Shown piece by piece: positions 17,233 to 24,832 of a stretch of DNA of 61,868 nucleotides (its first letter is position 1; every line of letters begins with the position of its first letter). The notes beneath the pieces are model-generated. The model was not told where the DNA came from. It was given only the letters and a program-made list of their open reading frames with translations, and did no database searches. The translations under genes were made by a program, and so were the position numbers. The stretch lies in assembly GCA_003507655.1 (NCBI GenBank), contig DNUZ01000008.1, positions 1 through 61,868 of the forward strand. Direction: 5' to 3'. Source of the DNA: Lachnospiraceae bacterium. Lineage in GTDB: Bacteria > Bacillota > Clostridia > Lachnospirales > Lachnospiraceae.

Positions 17233-17733
17233 ATGGAAAGTTTAGTTATCTGGTATCAGAATTCCTTAGGAAGCTTTATGCCAAAAGAAGTCTTTATTTT
17301 TCTGGTATCCATGCTCCCGTTGATCGAATTACGAGGCGGACTGATCATTGCATCTTTGCTGAAGGTGCCGTTGGTGCAGGCAAACATTATCTGTATCATT
17401 GGAAATATTATTCCGATTCCATTCATTTTGTTGTTTATTAAGAAAATTTTTGAATTTATGAAAAAACACAACATTATGAAAAAATTAGTATACAAGTTAG
17501 AGGACAGAGCCGCAAAGAAATCGAGTGGCGTGGAAAAGGGAGAATTTATTTTCCTGTTGCTGTTCGTTGGAATACCGCTTCCGGGTACCGGTGCATGGAC
17601 CGGTTCTCTGATCGCTTCTTTATTAGAGTTCGATATTAAAAAAGCATCTCTTGCGATTTTGATCGGAATCATTTTAGCAGCGATCATCATGGATATTGTA
17701 TCCTATGGAGTGCTGGGAAGTCTGGTTAGTTAG
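17233..17733 (+). CDS. small multidrug export protein family (COG2426) membrane protein
   Basis: The 166-residue protein has four to five hydrophobic segments. Its opening segment (PKEVFIFLVSMLPLIELRGG) and the later PLPGTGAWTGSLIASLL are typical of the Sm_multidrug_ex family. Despite the family name, transport activity is not established. The ATG at 17233 follows GGAGGT. A strong terminator (17764-17797) follows, so the gene is a single transcription unit. Confidence 0.82.
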   Translation: MESLVIWYQNSLGSFMPKEVFIFLVSMLPLIELRGGLIIASLLKVPLVQANIICIIGNIIPIPFILLFIKKIFEFMKKHNIMKKLVYKLEDRAAKKSSGVEKGEFIFLLLFVGIPLPGTGAWTGSLIASLLEFDIKKASLAILIGIILAAIIMDIVSYGVLGSLVS

Positions 17734-17763
17734 TGATAAAGTAAGAACATAGAAGATGTAGGA

Positions 17764-17797
17764 AAAAGAGTCCATATCGGTTGATATGGACTCTTTT
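17764..17797 (+). terminator. intrinsic terminator
   Basis: Perfect 15-bp stem AAAAGAGTCCATATC/GATATGGACTCTTTT with a 4-nt loop, ending in TTTT. It follows the small membrane protein gene at 17233. Confidence 0.85.
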
Positions 17798-17864
17798 CAT
17801 ATACAAAGTGAAAACATTAAGATATAATGAGCGTAAGCAAAAAGAACAGGAAAGGAGCATCTCC

Positions 17865-18677
17865 ATGAAAGTAACCATTGTCGTAGACAATATTGAACAC
17901 GCAGGAATTCCCGGCGAGTGGGGATTTTGTGCTTACATAGAGCAAAATGGAAAGAAGCTGTTGTTAGATACCGGGGCATCCAATCTGTTTGCCGAAAATG
18001 CAGAAAAATTAAATATAGATTTAAAAAACATTGATTTTGCAGTGTTATCCCATGCACATTATGACCATGCAAACGGCATGGAAAAATTCTTTGAGATCAA
18101 TCGTAAGGCACCGTTTTACTTGCAGGAAGGATGTGGTGAAAACTGCTACTTTAAGAAAGGGTTTATCCGAAAATATATTGGAATCCCGAAAGGGATCACA
18201 AAGAAATATCAGGACAGGATTGAATATGTTTCCGGGGTTTATACGGTTGCGGATGGGATTTATTTAGTGTCACATTCCACACCGCATTTAGAGCAGATCG
18301 GAAAAAAAGAGATGATGTACCAAAAGACAAAGCTGGGATGGAAACCGGATAATTTTTGTCACGAGCAGAGTCTTGTGCTGGATACAGACGGTGGTCTGGT
18401 GATCTTCAACAGTTGTTCCCATGGAGGCGTTGTGAATATTATTAATGAAGTAAAAGTCGCATTTCCGAATAAAAAAATCACAGCATTGATCGGAGGATTC
18501 CATATTTTTAATCATCCGGAGGAAGAAATCCGTGAGCTTGCAAAATTAATAAAAGAAACAGGAATTCAGCGTATTTACACCGGACATTGCTCGAAGGAAA
18601 GAGGTTATAGAATTTTAAGAGAAGAGCTTGGGGACATGGCAGGTCAGTTCTATGTCGGAATGGAATTAGAGTTCTAG
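17865..18677 (+). CDS. MBL-fold metallohydrolase (COG1237-like)
   Basis: The 270-residue protein has the metallo-beta-lactamase motif HAHYDH (His63, His65, Asp67, His68), an N-terminal strand with LLLDTGAS, and later NSCSHGG and GGFHIF histidine motifs. It resembles the group annotated as dihydropteroate-ribofuranosylaminobenzene phosphate synthase-like enzymes; that name is weakly founded in bacteria. The start at 17865 follows AAAGGAG. A TATAAT-like -10 occurs at 17823, within the ORF that would extend further upstream, which supports the shorter start. Confidence 0.85.
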   Translation: MKVTIVVDNIEHAGIPGEWGFCAYIEQNGKKLLLDTGASNLFAENAEKLNIDLKNIDFAVLSHAHYDHANGMEKFFEINRKAPFYLQEGCGENCYFKKGFIRKYIGIPKGITKKYQDRIEYVSGVYTVADGIYLVSHSTPHLEQIGKKEMMYQKTKLGWKPDNFCHEQSLVLDTDGGLVIFNSCSHGGVVNIINEVKVAFPNKKITALIGGFHIFNHPEEEIRELAKLIKETGIQRIYTGHCSKERGYRILREELGDMAGQFYVGMELEF

Positions 18678-18725
18678 CACATGTTCTGATATGCCGGATA
18701 GAATCAAAATGTGAGGTACTAATCA

Positions 18726-19331
18726 ATGGAGAGAGAACATAACGAGATCAACATTCGTGTTGCCACGGTGGAGGATGCACAGCAGATTTTACAAATCTAT
18801 GCACCTTATATAGAAAAAACGGCAATTACATTTGAATATGAAGTCCCTGCATTAGAGGAATTTCGTGGAAGGATACAACATACCTTAAAGAAATATCCAT
18901 ATCTGGTTGCAGAAGAAGCAGGTGAGATTTTAGGGTATGCCTATACGGGACCGTTCAAGGAACGTGCAGCGTATGACTGGGCAGTGGAAACCACGATTTA
19001 TGTAAAAGAGGACAAAAAGCAAAGAGGAATTGGCAAGCTGCTGTATCAGGCACTTGAAGAAATTTCAAAGGCTCAAAATATATTGAATATGAATGCCTGC
19101 ATAGCTTATCCCGAAAATGAGGATGAACACCTGACAAAAAACAGTGTGCAATTTCATGAGCATTTAGGGTATCAGATGGTAGGAACATTTCATCAATGTG
19201 GTTACAAGTTTGAAACATGGTATCATATGGTCTGGATGGAAAAATTTATCGGGGAACACCAAGTGCCGCCGGCTGAGGTGATTCCCTTTGCGGATATGGA
19301 GGATATGAATTGGAGGACAGGAAAGATATGA
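18726..19331 (+). CDS. GNAT family N-acetyltransferase (phosphinothricin acetyltransferase-like)
   Basis: The 201-residue protein matches the PAT/YncA branch of GNATs. IRVATVEDAQQILQIYAPYI opens the fold, TAITFEYE and AVETTIYV are conserved strands, and DKKQRGIGKLLYQAL is the acetyl-CoA P-loop (motif A). Likely substrates are amino groups of amino acid analogues or methionine sulfoximine, but the true one is unknown. It overlaps the following SseB-like gene by 4 nt (ATGA), implying a two-gene operon. Confidence 0.88.
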   Translation: MEREHNEINIRVATVEDAQQILQIYAPYIEKTAITFEYEVPALEEFRGRIQHTLKKYPYLVAEEAGEILGYAYTGPFKERAAYDWAVETTIYVKEDKKQRGIGKLLYQALEEISKAQNILNMNACIAYPENEDEHLTKNSVQFHEHLGYQMVGTFHQCGYKFETWYHMVWMEKFIGEHQVPPAEVIPFADMEDMNWRTGKI

Positions 19332-19756
19332 ATCATAAAGAGGAGTTGAACGTAGACGAGGGTCTGCGTGGCAACGAACAGATAGAAGAGGCAATCGCAG
19401 CACTTCAACAGGAGCCGTCTCAGGAAATGTTAGCACATACACTGACGTGCATACGCAGACGTATGAATGAAAATGGACAGGTCATCATAGCAGTAGAACC
19501 TCCGGTTGGAGATCAGGGGATGCAGGTGCAGGCGGTTCAGACAGATGACGGAGCGAACTGGTGGGTGGCATTTACCGGATTTGAAGAAGAGATAAAAGGA
19601 AGTGAAGGAGTCATGTCCACCTTTTTAACCGATATGGGACATCTGTTTACTTCTGCTTTAGAAGTAGAGGAGATTAGTGGTATCATACTGAATCCGTGGA
19701 ACCGAACATTAATGTTAAATAAAAAATTAATAAATATTATATTGGGAAATTGTTAA
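19328..19756 (+). CDS. SseB family protein
   Basis: The 142-residue protein contains an SseB-type domain. After a variable acidic N-terminus come GQVIIAVEP, DDGANWWVAFTGFEEE and a C-terminal ILNPWNRTLMLNKKLINIIL, all typical of the family. The family has an enhanced serine sensitivity link in enterobacteria, otherwise unknown function. Start ATG at 19328 lies inside the stop of the GNAT gene, with TGGAGG upstream. An earlier TTG (19310) is possible. Confidence 0.75.
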   Translation: MNHKEELNVDEGLRGNEQIEEAIAALQQEPSQEMLAHTLTCIRRRMNENGQVIIAVEPPVGDQGMQVQAVQTDDGANWWVAFTGFEEEIKGSEGVMSTFLTDMGHLFTSALEVEEISGIILNPWNRTLMLNKKLINIILGNC

Positions 19757-19780
19757 AGGAAAACGAAATGGCGTTATTGA

Positions 19781-19809
19781 TTGACAAAAGAAGAACAATT
19801 CCTTTATAC
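19781..19809 (+). promoter_or_regulatory. promoter of the ArsR-type gene
   Basis: Consensus TTGACA (19781-19786) and TTATAC (19804-19809) separated by 17 nt, directly before the GTG start at 19831. Confidence 0.7.
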
Positions 19810-19830
19810 TAAAATGAAGAGGTGTGATTC

Positions 19831-20205
19831 GTGAAAAAAGCAGAAGATTCCCAATTAAATTATAATGAAGAAGCCGTGACATGCGTAAAAAATGAGATGA
19901 TACCGGATGAATATGTGACGAAGCTGGCATCCTTTTTTAAGTCGGTCAGCGAGGAGAACCGGGTGCGGATGATTTTCGCCTTATCCAAGCGGGAGATGTG
20001 TGTGAATGACATTGCAGCGGCGCTTGGCATTTCCCAATCTCTGGTGTCCCATCAGTTAAAACTGTTAAAGCTCGAAGGACAGGTGAAATCCCGAAGAGAG
20101 GGAAAGAATGTATACTATTCTCTGGATGATCAGCATGTAGTAGACATTTTTGAAGAGGCATTAAAGCACATTATGCATCGCATGGAAGAGGGGAATAAGT
20201 CCTGA
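19831..20205 (+). CDS. ArsR/SmtB family zinc-type metalloregulator (CzrA-like)
   Basis: The 124-residue winged-helix repressor shows the HTH segment MCVNDIAAALGISQSLVSHQ (about 56-75). The C-terminal alpha-5 helix carries Asp100-x-His102-x10-His113-x2-His116, the exact ligand spacing of the SmtB/CzrA zinc site. In this family Zn(II) binding releases the repressor from DNA. The likely target is the P-type ATPase gene 1.6 kb downstream, which has a matching operator at 21750-21774. Translation begins at GTG with an AAGAGGTG site. A kinase pseudogene separates sensor and pump. Confidence 0.9.
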   Translation: MKKAEDSQLNYNEEAVTCVKNEMIPDEYVTKLASFFKSVSEENRVRMIFALSKREMCVNDIAAALGISQSLVSHQLKLLKLEGQVKSRREGKNVYYSLDDQHVVDIFEEALKHIMHRMEEGNKS

Positions 20206-20213
20206 TTAGTAAT

Positions 20214-20318
20214 GTGAAGGAGGAGTTAGAGCCGGAGGGCTACATTTTAAAACCGATTGACGGAAAGAAGTTAATAGAACGCATTGAGAATTGTTTTCAG
20301 AGCGGGGGTAACGTATGA
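20214..20318 (+). pseudogene. receiver-domain remnant (C-terminal end of a response regulator)
   Basis: The reading frame gives a 34-residue piece with YILKPIDGKKLIERIE, the conserved Lys-Pro strand and last helix of a CheY-like receiver. No beginning of the domain is present, and the frame runs into the ArsR gene. It overlaps the start of the kinase remnant by 4 nt (ATGA), so a regulator-kinase operon once existed here. Confidence 0.6.
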
Positions 20319-21639
20319 TAAAAATGCAGACAGCGCTATTAATACTGACAGTATTTATTGCCTGTCTGTATTTTAGTGCAAAAAGAAAAAATGATATCAA
20401 TCACAAGCTGTTCAGCAGTATGCTGATTATGGGAATCGTAAACCTGACCTTTGACATCGTGACCGTTTATACCGTGAATCATTTAGAAGAAGTTTCACCG
20501 GTTGTCAATCGGGTATGCCACGATATTTTTATCTGATCCTGACTATTTCTTATGTGATACGCTACCGCTCGAAACTGAGCCAGAAGAAGCGTATTCTCAT
20601 TCTGATACCAATGGCGGTAGAAATTGCAGTTTCAGTCTATCAGCTTTTTTATCCGGTCAGTCTGATTAGTGGTTTTGGTATTTTTCTGATTATGTTTTCG
20701 ATTTATTTGATCCATGAAAGCCAGGATATCCAGATGGCGGAAGAACTGAAAGAGGCAAAGGCAAAAGCCGAGCAGGCAAAATCAGATTTTTTAGCAAGTA
20801 TGTCCCATGAGATACGAACCCCAATCGATGCCATTATTGGTATGGATGAGATGATTCTGCGGGAATATGAAGATGAAACCCTGCATCGGATGCGGAGTAT
20901 GGGAGATATTCCGTGTAAAGATATGCCGGTGATTATTCTGACTGCAAATGCAGTAACCGGGGCAAGAGAGGAATATTTAGAAGAGGGATTTACGGATTTT
21001 TTAGCAAAACCGATTGACAGTACGCATCTTGAAAAAATGCTATGCACCTACCTTCCGAAAGAATTATTAGAAGAAGGTATGCCACAGGAGCATCAGGACA
21101 GCAGCAAAAAAGAGGAAACCGTATCGAAAGATATTTTAGAGGTTTTCTGTGTCACGCGGGCAGCGAAAATCCAAAAGATTACGCAGGCTTGGAAAGAAAA
21201 GAATATCAAAGCATATACGATTGAAGTTCATGCGTTAAAGAGTGCGGCAGCAGTTGTTGGAGAAAAGGAATTATCAAAAATGGCGGCACATTTGGAATAT
21301 TACGGCAATCATGGAGAATGAGATGCCATAGAGCTGCATACACAAAGTCTGTTAGAGGCATACGAAGAAGCCGGTCGAAGGCTTGAAAAGCAGATTGCAG
21401 AGCCATCGGTTGAAAAACAGGAGATATCCCAGGAAAAACTGAGGGAAATTCTCATCACACTTCGACAGGCACTAGAGGACTTTGATGTAGATACAGCGGA
21501 TGAGAAGATGGAACAACTGAATCATCTGATATTGCCGAAGGAGGTAGAAGCAATTAGAGAGGAGCTTCGTGTAGCAGTTGCGGATTTAGATGTGGACTGT
21601 GGAATGGGGCTGATTGATGGGGTGATGAATGAGAGATAG
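20315..21639 (+). pseudogene. decayed hybrid histidine kinase (HisKA - receiver tail - Hpt)
   Basis: Three lesions are visible. A frameshift in a T run near 20525-20530 splits the membrane sensor (restoring one T would fuse DIF with [10 protein letters not shown]). The part between the HisKA box ([15 protein letters not shown]) and the receiver end ([13 protein letters not shown]...FLAKPID) is missing, deleting the ATPase domain and most of the receiver. A TGA at 21319-21321 interrupts the Hpt domain, after which the frame stays open to 21639. The Hpt motif [13 protein letters not shown] is still recognisable. It cannot make an active kinase. Confidence 0.85.
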
Positions 21640-21710
21640 AACCGTATTTGCCATCGGAAACTTATTGAGAAAAGCTCTCATTTATTTTGAGTGAAATTTA
21701 ATAGAAGTAG

Positions 21711-21739
21711 TTGACAAATGGAAATAATAAGAATATTAT
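21711..21739 (+). promoter_or_regulatory. promoter of the metal efflux ATPase
   Basis: TTGACA (21711-21716) and TATTAT (21734-21739) with 17-nt spacing form a strong promoter. The operator begins 11 nt past the -10. Confidence 0.8.
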
Positions 21740-21749
21740 AAGGATAAAC

Positions 21750-21774
21750 ATATGAATAGATGTTCAAATGAACA
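21750..21774. promoter_or_regulatory. ArsR/SmtB-type operator
   Basis: ATATGAATAGATGTTCAAAT (21750-21769) has the TGAA-N6-TTCA dyad typical of SmtB/CzrA operators. An overlapping perfect 6-2-6 repeat TGTTCA-AA-TGAACA lies at 21761-21774. It sits across the expected transcription start, so a bound repressor would block initiation. The zinc sensor at 19831 is the natural candidate. Confidence 0.65.
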
Positions 21775-21816
21775 GATAATAAAATGATTAACAATAAGAA
21801 GAGAGGAGTCGATTTT

Positions 21817-24111
21817 ATGAATAAAGAATTACATGAACATGAACATCATCACGATGATGGCTGTTGCTGTGGACATGAGCATGAACATCATCATCACCAC
21901 GATGGCGACTGTTGCTGCGGACATGACCACGAGCATGACCATCACGAGCATGACCACCATGAGCATCACCACGTTGCAGAGAATATTCCGGCAGACCACA
22001 AGACAAAGGTTTATACCATTGAAAATCTGGGTTGTGCCAACTGTGCCGCAAAGATGGAGAGCCGGATTAACCAGTTAGAGGAGGTATCCGATGCGACCAT
22101 TACGTTTGCAACAAAACAGCTTCGTGTCAGTGCAAAGAATCCGGATGCCTTATTAAATGAGATACAGGAAATCTGTGCAGGCATTGAGGTCGGAGTACAG
22201 GTTGTAGAGAAAAAAGAGCAGCGTCAGAATACCGCACAGAAGCGGGAGAGAAAAGCGGAGCAGACAAAAGAACTGTATACCATTATCGCAGGAGCCGTAT
22301 TATTCTTAGGTACGGTGCTGGTAAATGAAGTGATGGGTTACGAGGATTACAGTTTTCCATTCTTTTTGGCATTTGCAGTATCCTACCTGATCTTAGGTGG
22401 AGAGGTTCTTTTAAGTGCCGGTAAAAATATTTTAAAAGGCCAGATGTTTGACGAGAATTTTCTGATGAGTATTGCAACACTCGGATCATTTGCAATCCAT
22501 AAATATCCGGAAGCAGTCGGCGTTATGCTGTTCTTTAGAATCGGAGAATTTTTTGAAGATGTGGCAGTTGAAAAGAGCCGAAGTCAGATCATGGAGGCAG
22601 TGGATTTAAGACCGGAAGTAGTCCTTTTAGAAAAAGACGGTCAGATCACTGAAATCCCTGCGGAAGAGGCAAAAGCAGGAGATATCGTACAGGTACGTCC
22701 GGGCGACCGTATTCCGTTAGATGGAGTTGTCATTGAAGGCGAGAGCCGTATTGATACTTCCGCAGTTACAGGCGAGCCGGTGCCGGTAGCAGTCCGAGAG
22801 GGTTCTGAGGCAGTTTCCGGGTGTGTCAATATTTCGGGACTGTTACGCATCCGCGTAGAAAAACCGTTAGAAGAATCCATGGTCAGCAGGATCTTAAATT
22901 CGGTAGAAAATGCAGCAGCAGGCAAACCGAAGATTGACCATTTTATTACAAGATTCGCAAGAGTCTATACACCGATCGTAGTTGCGCTGGCATTGTTTAC
23001 GGCGATCGCCATTCCGTTGATCACAGGTCAGGAATTTTATCCTTGGATCTACACAGCATTGAGTTTTCTGGTAATGAGCTGCCCATGTGCAGTGGTACTG
23101 AGTGTTCCGCTTGCATTTTTCTGCGGGATCGGAGCAGGTTCTAAACGTGGAATCCTTTTTAAAGGCGGAGTTGCAATCGAAGCATTGAAAAATGTAAAAG
23201 CAGTTGTTATGGATAAGACAGGAACTATCACCAAAGGAAACTTCGATGTACAGAAGGTACTGACACAGGATGAGTGGTCAGAAGAAGCAGTGTTATCCAT
23301 GGCGGCAGCCTGTGAAAGTGCATCGACACATCCGATCGCAGTCAGCATTGTAACAGCGGCAAAAAATAAAAATCTTTCGATCGAAAAACCAAGTGAGATT
23401 GAAGAAATTTCCGGTAAAGGAATCCGTGCCATCCAGAACGGCAGACAGCTTTTATGTGGAAATGTGAAGCTGATGCAGGCATTTGATGTGGATTTAAGTT
23501 CCTATCAAAAAGAAGGAAGCGGTTCTGAAGTACTTTTAGCCGTAGATAAAAATTACGCAGGATGCATCATCGTTTCCGATACCTTAAAAGAAGAAGCGCC
23601 ACAGGCGATCGCTCGAATCAAGGGACAGAACTTAAAGACAGTTATGTTAACCGGAGATGCATTAGAAAGTGCAGAGGAAATTGCAGCATTAGCAGGTGTG
23701 GAAGAAGTTCATGCAAGACTGCTTCCGGAAGATAAACTTTCCGAGCTTCAAAAAATCCGTGAAAAAGACGGAAGCGTGATGTTTGTCGGTGATGGCATCA
23801 ACGATGCACCGGTACTTGCAGGAGCAGATGTCGGAGCAGCGATGGGAAGTGGAGCAGATGCAGCGATTGAGGCAGCAGACGTTGTATTTATGAATTCGAA
23901 CATGGATGCAATCCCGCAGGCGATCGCACTTGCAAATAAGACCGGAGCGGTAGCAATGCAAAACGTGATCTTTGCGATTGGAATCAAAGTAATCGTTATG
24001 ATCTTAGGACTGACAGGAATCTATACCAATATGTGGTTAGCAGTATTCGCCGATACAGGTGTTGCATTCTTATGTATTTTGAATTCGATCCGAATTTTAC
24101 GTCAGAAGTAA
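21817..24111 (+). CDS. heavy-metal P1B-type ATPase with histidine-rich N-terminus (Zn/Cd export)
   Basis: The 764-residue pump exports divalent metal, probably Zn(II) or Cd(II). Residues 5-53 are almost all His, Asp, Glu and Cys, including two CCCGH blocks. An HMA domain with GCANC (Cys73, Cys76) follows. The core shows the CPC motif (MSCPCAVVLS), phosphorylation site DKTGT and hinge GDGINDAP. CPC with an HMA domain and the zinc sensor context suggests a ZntA/CadA pump. The ATG at 21817 follows GAGGAG; the upstream ATG (21784) lies beyond that site. A CzrA-like operator lies in its promoter. Confidence 0.93.
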   Translation: MNKELHEHEHHHDDGCCCGHEHEHHHHHDGDCCCGHDHEHDHHEHDHHEHHHVAENIPADHKTKVYTIENLGCANCAAKMESRINQLEEVSDATITFATKQLRVSAKNPDALLNEIQEICAGIEVGVQVVEKKEQRQNTAQKRERKAEQTKELYTIIAGAVLFLGTVLVNEVMGYEDYSFPFFLAFAVSYLILGGEVLLSAGKNILKGQMFDENFLMSIATLGSFAIHKYPEAVGVMLFFRIGEFFEDVAVEKSRSQIMEAVDLRPEVVLLEKDGQITEIPAEEAKAGDIVQVRPGDRIPLDGVVIEGESRIDTSAVTGEPVPVAVREGSEAVSGCVNISGLLRIRVEKPLEESMVSRILNSVENAAAGKPKIDHFITRFARVYTPIVVALALFTAIAIPLITGQEFYPWIYTALSFLVMSCPCAVVLSVPLAFFCGIGAGSKRGILFKGGVAIEALKNVKAVVMDKTGTITKGNFDVQKVLTQDEWSEEAVLSMAAACESASTHPIAVSIVTAAKNKNLSIEKPSEIEEISGKGIRAIQNGRQLLCGNVKLMQAFDVDLSSYQKEGSGSEVLLAVDKNYAGCIIVSDTLKEEAPQAIARIKGQNLKTVMLTGDALESAEEIAALAGVEEVHARLLPEDKLSELQKIREKDGSVMFVGDGINDAPVLAGADVGAAMGSGADAAIEAADVVFMNSNMDAIPQAIALANKTGAVAMQNVIFAIGIKVIVMILGLTGIYTNMWLAVFADTGVAFLCILNSIRILRQK

Positions 24112-24152
24112 TACAAAAAAATATAAGATTGCAATTTGACAGAAGGGAAACA

Positions 24153-24181
24153 GGAAACAAAATAAAATTTCTGCATATACT
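24153..24181 (+). promoter_or_regulatory. candidate sigma-E-like promoter before the DUF6512 gene
   Basis: GGAAACAA (24153-24160), 13 nt, then CATATACT (24174-24181). The -10 and its AAA continuation are identical to the candidate spoIID promoter at 13424, and the spacing is equal. Weak -35. Confidence 0.35.
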
Positions 24182-24201
24182 AAAGCCTGGAGGTATTGTA
24201 T

Positions 24202-24750
24202 ATGCAGAGAAATTGTACACAAATTAAAAAATGGGAAATCGCAGAATTTATATTTATCGCCATCGTGGGAACGCTGCTTCATTTTGTCTATGACTGGAGC
24301 GGACAGAATCCGGCGGTGGGCATTATCGCGCCGGTCAGTGAGAGTACATGGGAACATTTAAAGCTGCTCTTTATGCCGGCACTTTTATTTACACTGATCC
24401 AGGAGGCAGTGATTGGCAAAGATTATCCGTGTCTATTGACGCAAAAAGCAAAAGCCGTCTTAGCGGGTATGGCGTGGATCGTCGTAGGATTTTATACCTA
24501 TACCGGCGTTTGGGGGAAAGATGTGGCATGGATAGATATTCTCTTGTTTTACACCGCAGTGGCATTGTATACATGGCTTTCTAAACACAGTATAGAAAAA
24601 GAGAAAAAATACTGCAATGCAGGAGTGGGAACGGCAGTCTTTGTGCTGACCTTTATCCTGTTCTTAGTGTTTACCGTCCAACCGCCAAAGATCGGACTGT
24701 TTCAGGACCCGCAGATGGGAAGTGTGAACGTAAGTAAAATGCTTGTTTAG
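24202..24750 (+). CDS. DUF6512-like integral membrane protein
   Basis: The 182-residue protein has about five hydrophobic segments. The conserved stretch FVYDWSGQNPAVGIIAPVSESTWEHLKLLF near residues 28-57 matches the DUF6512 family, whose function is unknown. The start follows TGGAGGT; a TTG six bases earlier is less likely. The stop codon overlaps the first TTTAG site of the next regulatory region. Upstream is a sigma-E-like sequence also seen before spoIID, so expression in sporulation is possible but unproven. Confidence 0.7.
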   Translation: MQRNCTQIKKWEIAEFIFIAIVGTLLHFVYDWSGQNPAVGIIAPVSESTWEHLKLLFMPALLFTLIQEAVIGKDYPCLLTQKAKAVLAGMAWIVVGFYTYTGVWGKDVAWIDILLFYTAVALYTWLSKHSIEKEKKYCNAGVGTAVFVLTFILFLVFTVQPPKIGLFQDPQMGSVNVSKMLV

Positions 24751-24783
24751 AAAATATTTAGAAATTCCCCTATCGCAGTTTAG
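24746..24783 (+). promoter_or_regulatory. phased TTTAG direct repeats before the two-component genes
   Basis: TTTAG occurs at 24746, 24757 and 24779, that is at offsets 0, 11 and 33. Direct repeats in multiples of one DNA turn are the usual binding pattern of OmpR/PhoB-type regulators. The same offsets occur before the YhgE/Pip gene at 27011. Confidence 0.6.
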
Positions 24784-24832
24784 GAATGTGTTATAAAATA
24801 TAGAAAAATTGTGATAAAATGAGGGAATAAAA

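Noticed and set aside
17798..17805. CATATACA as a further sigma-E -10 before the MBL gene
   Set aside because: The expected -35 would lie inside the terminator stem and does not match.
21754..21765. GAATAGATGTTC before the metal ATPase read as a LexA box
   Set aside because: A core base is wrong, and the extended ATATGAA-N6-TTCAAAT form and the linked zinc sensor fit an ArsR-type operator better.
21833..22078. Alternative frames over the His-rich repeat
   Set aside because: They are shadows of the low-complexity codons (Met/Thr-rich in one frame, His/Arg on the other strand) of the ATPase.
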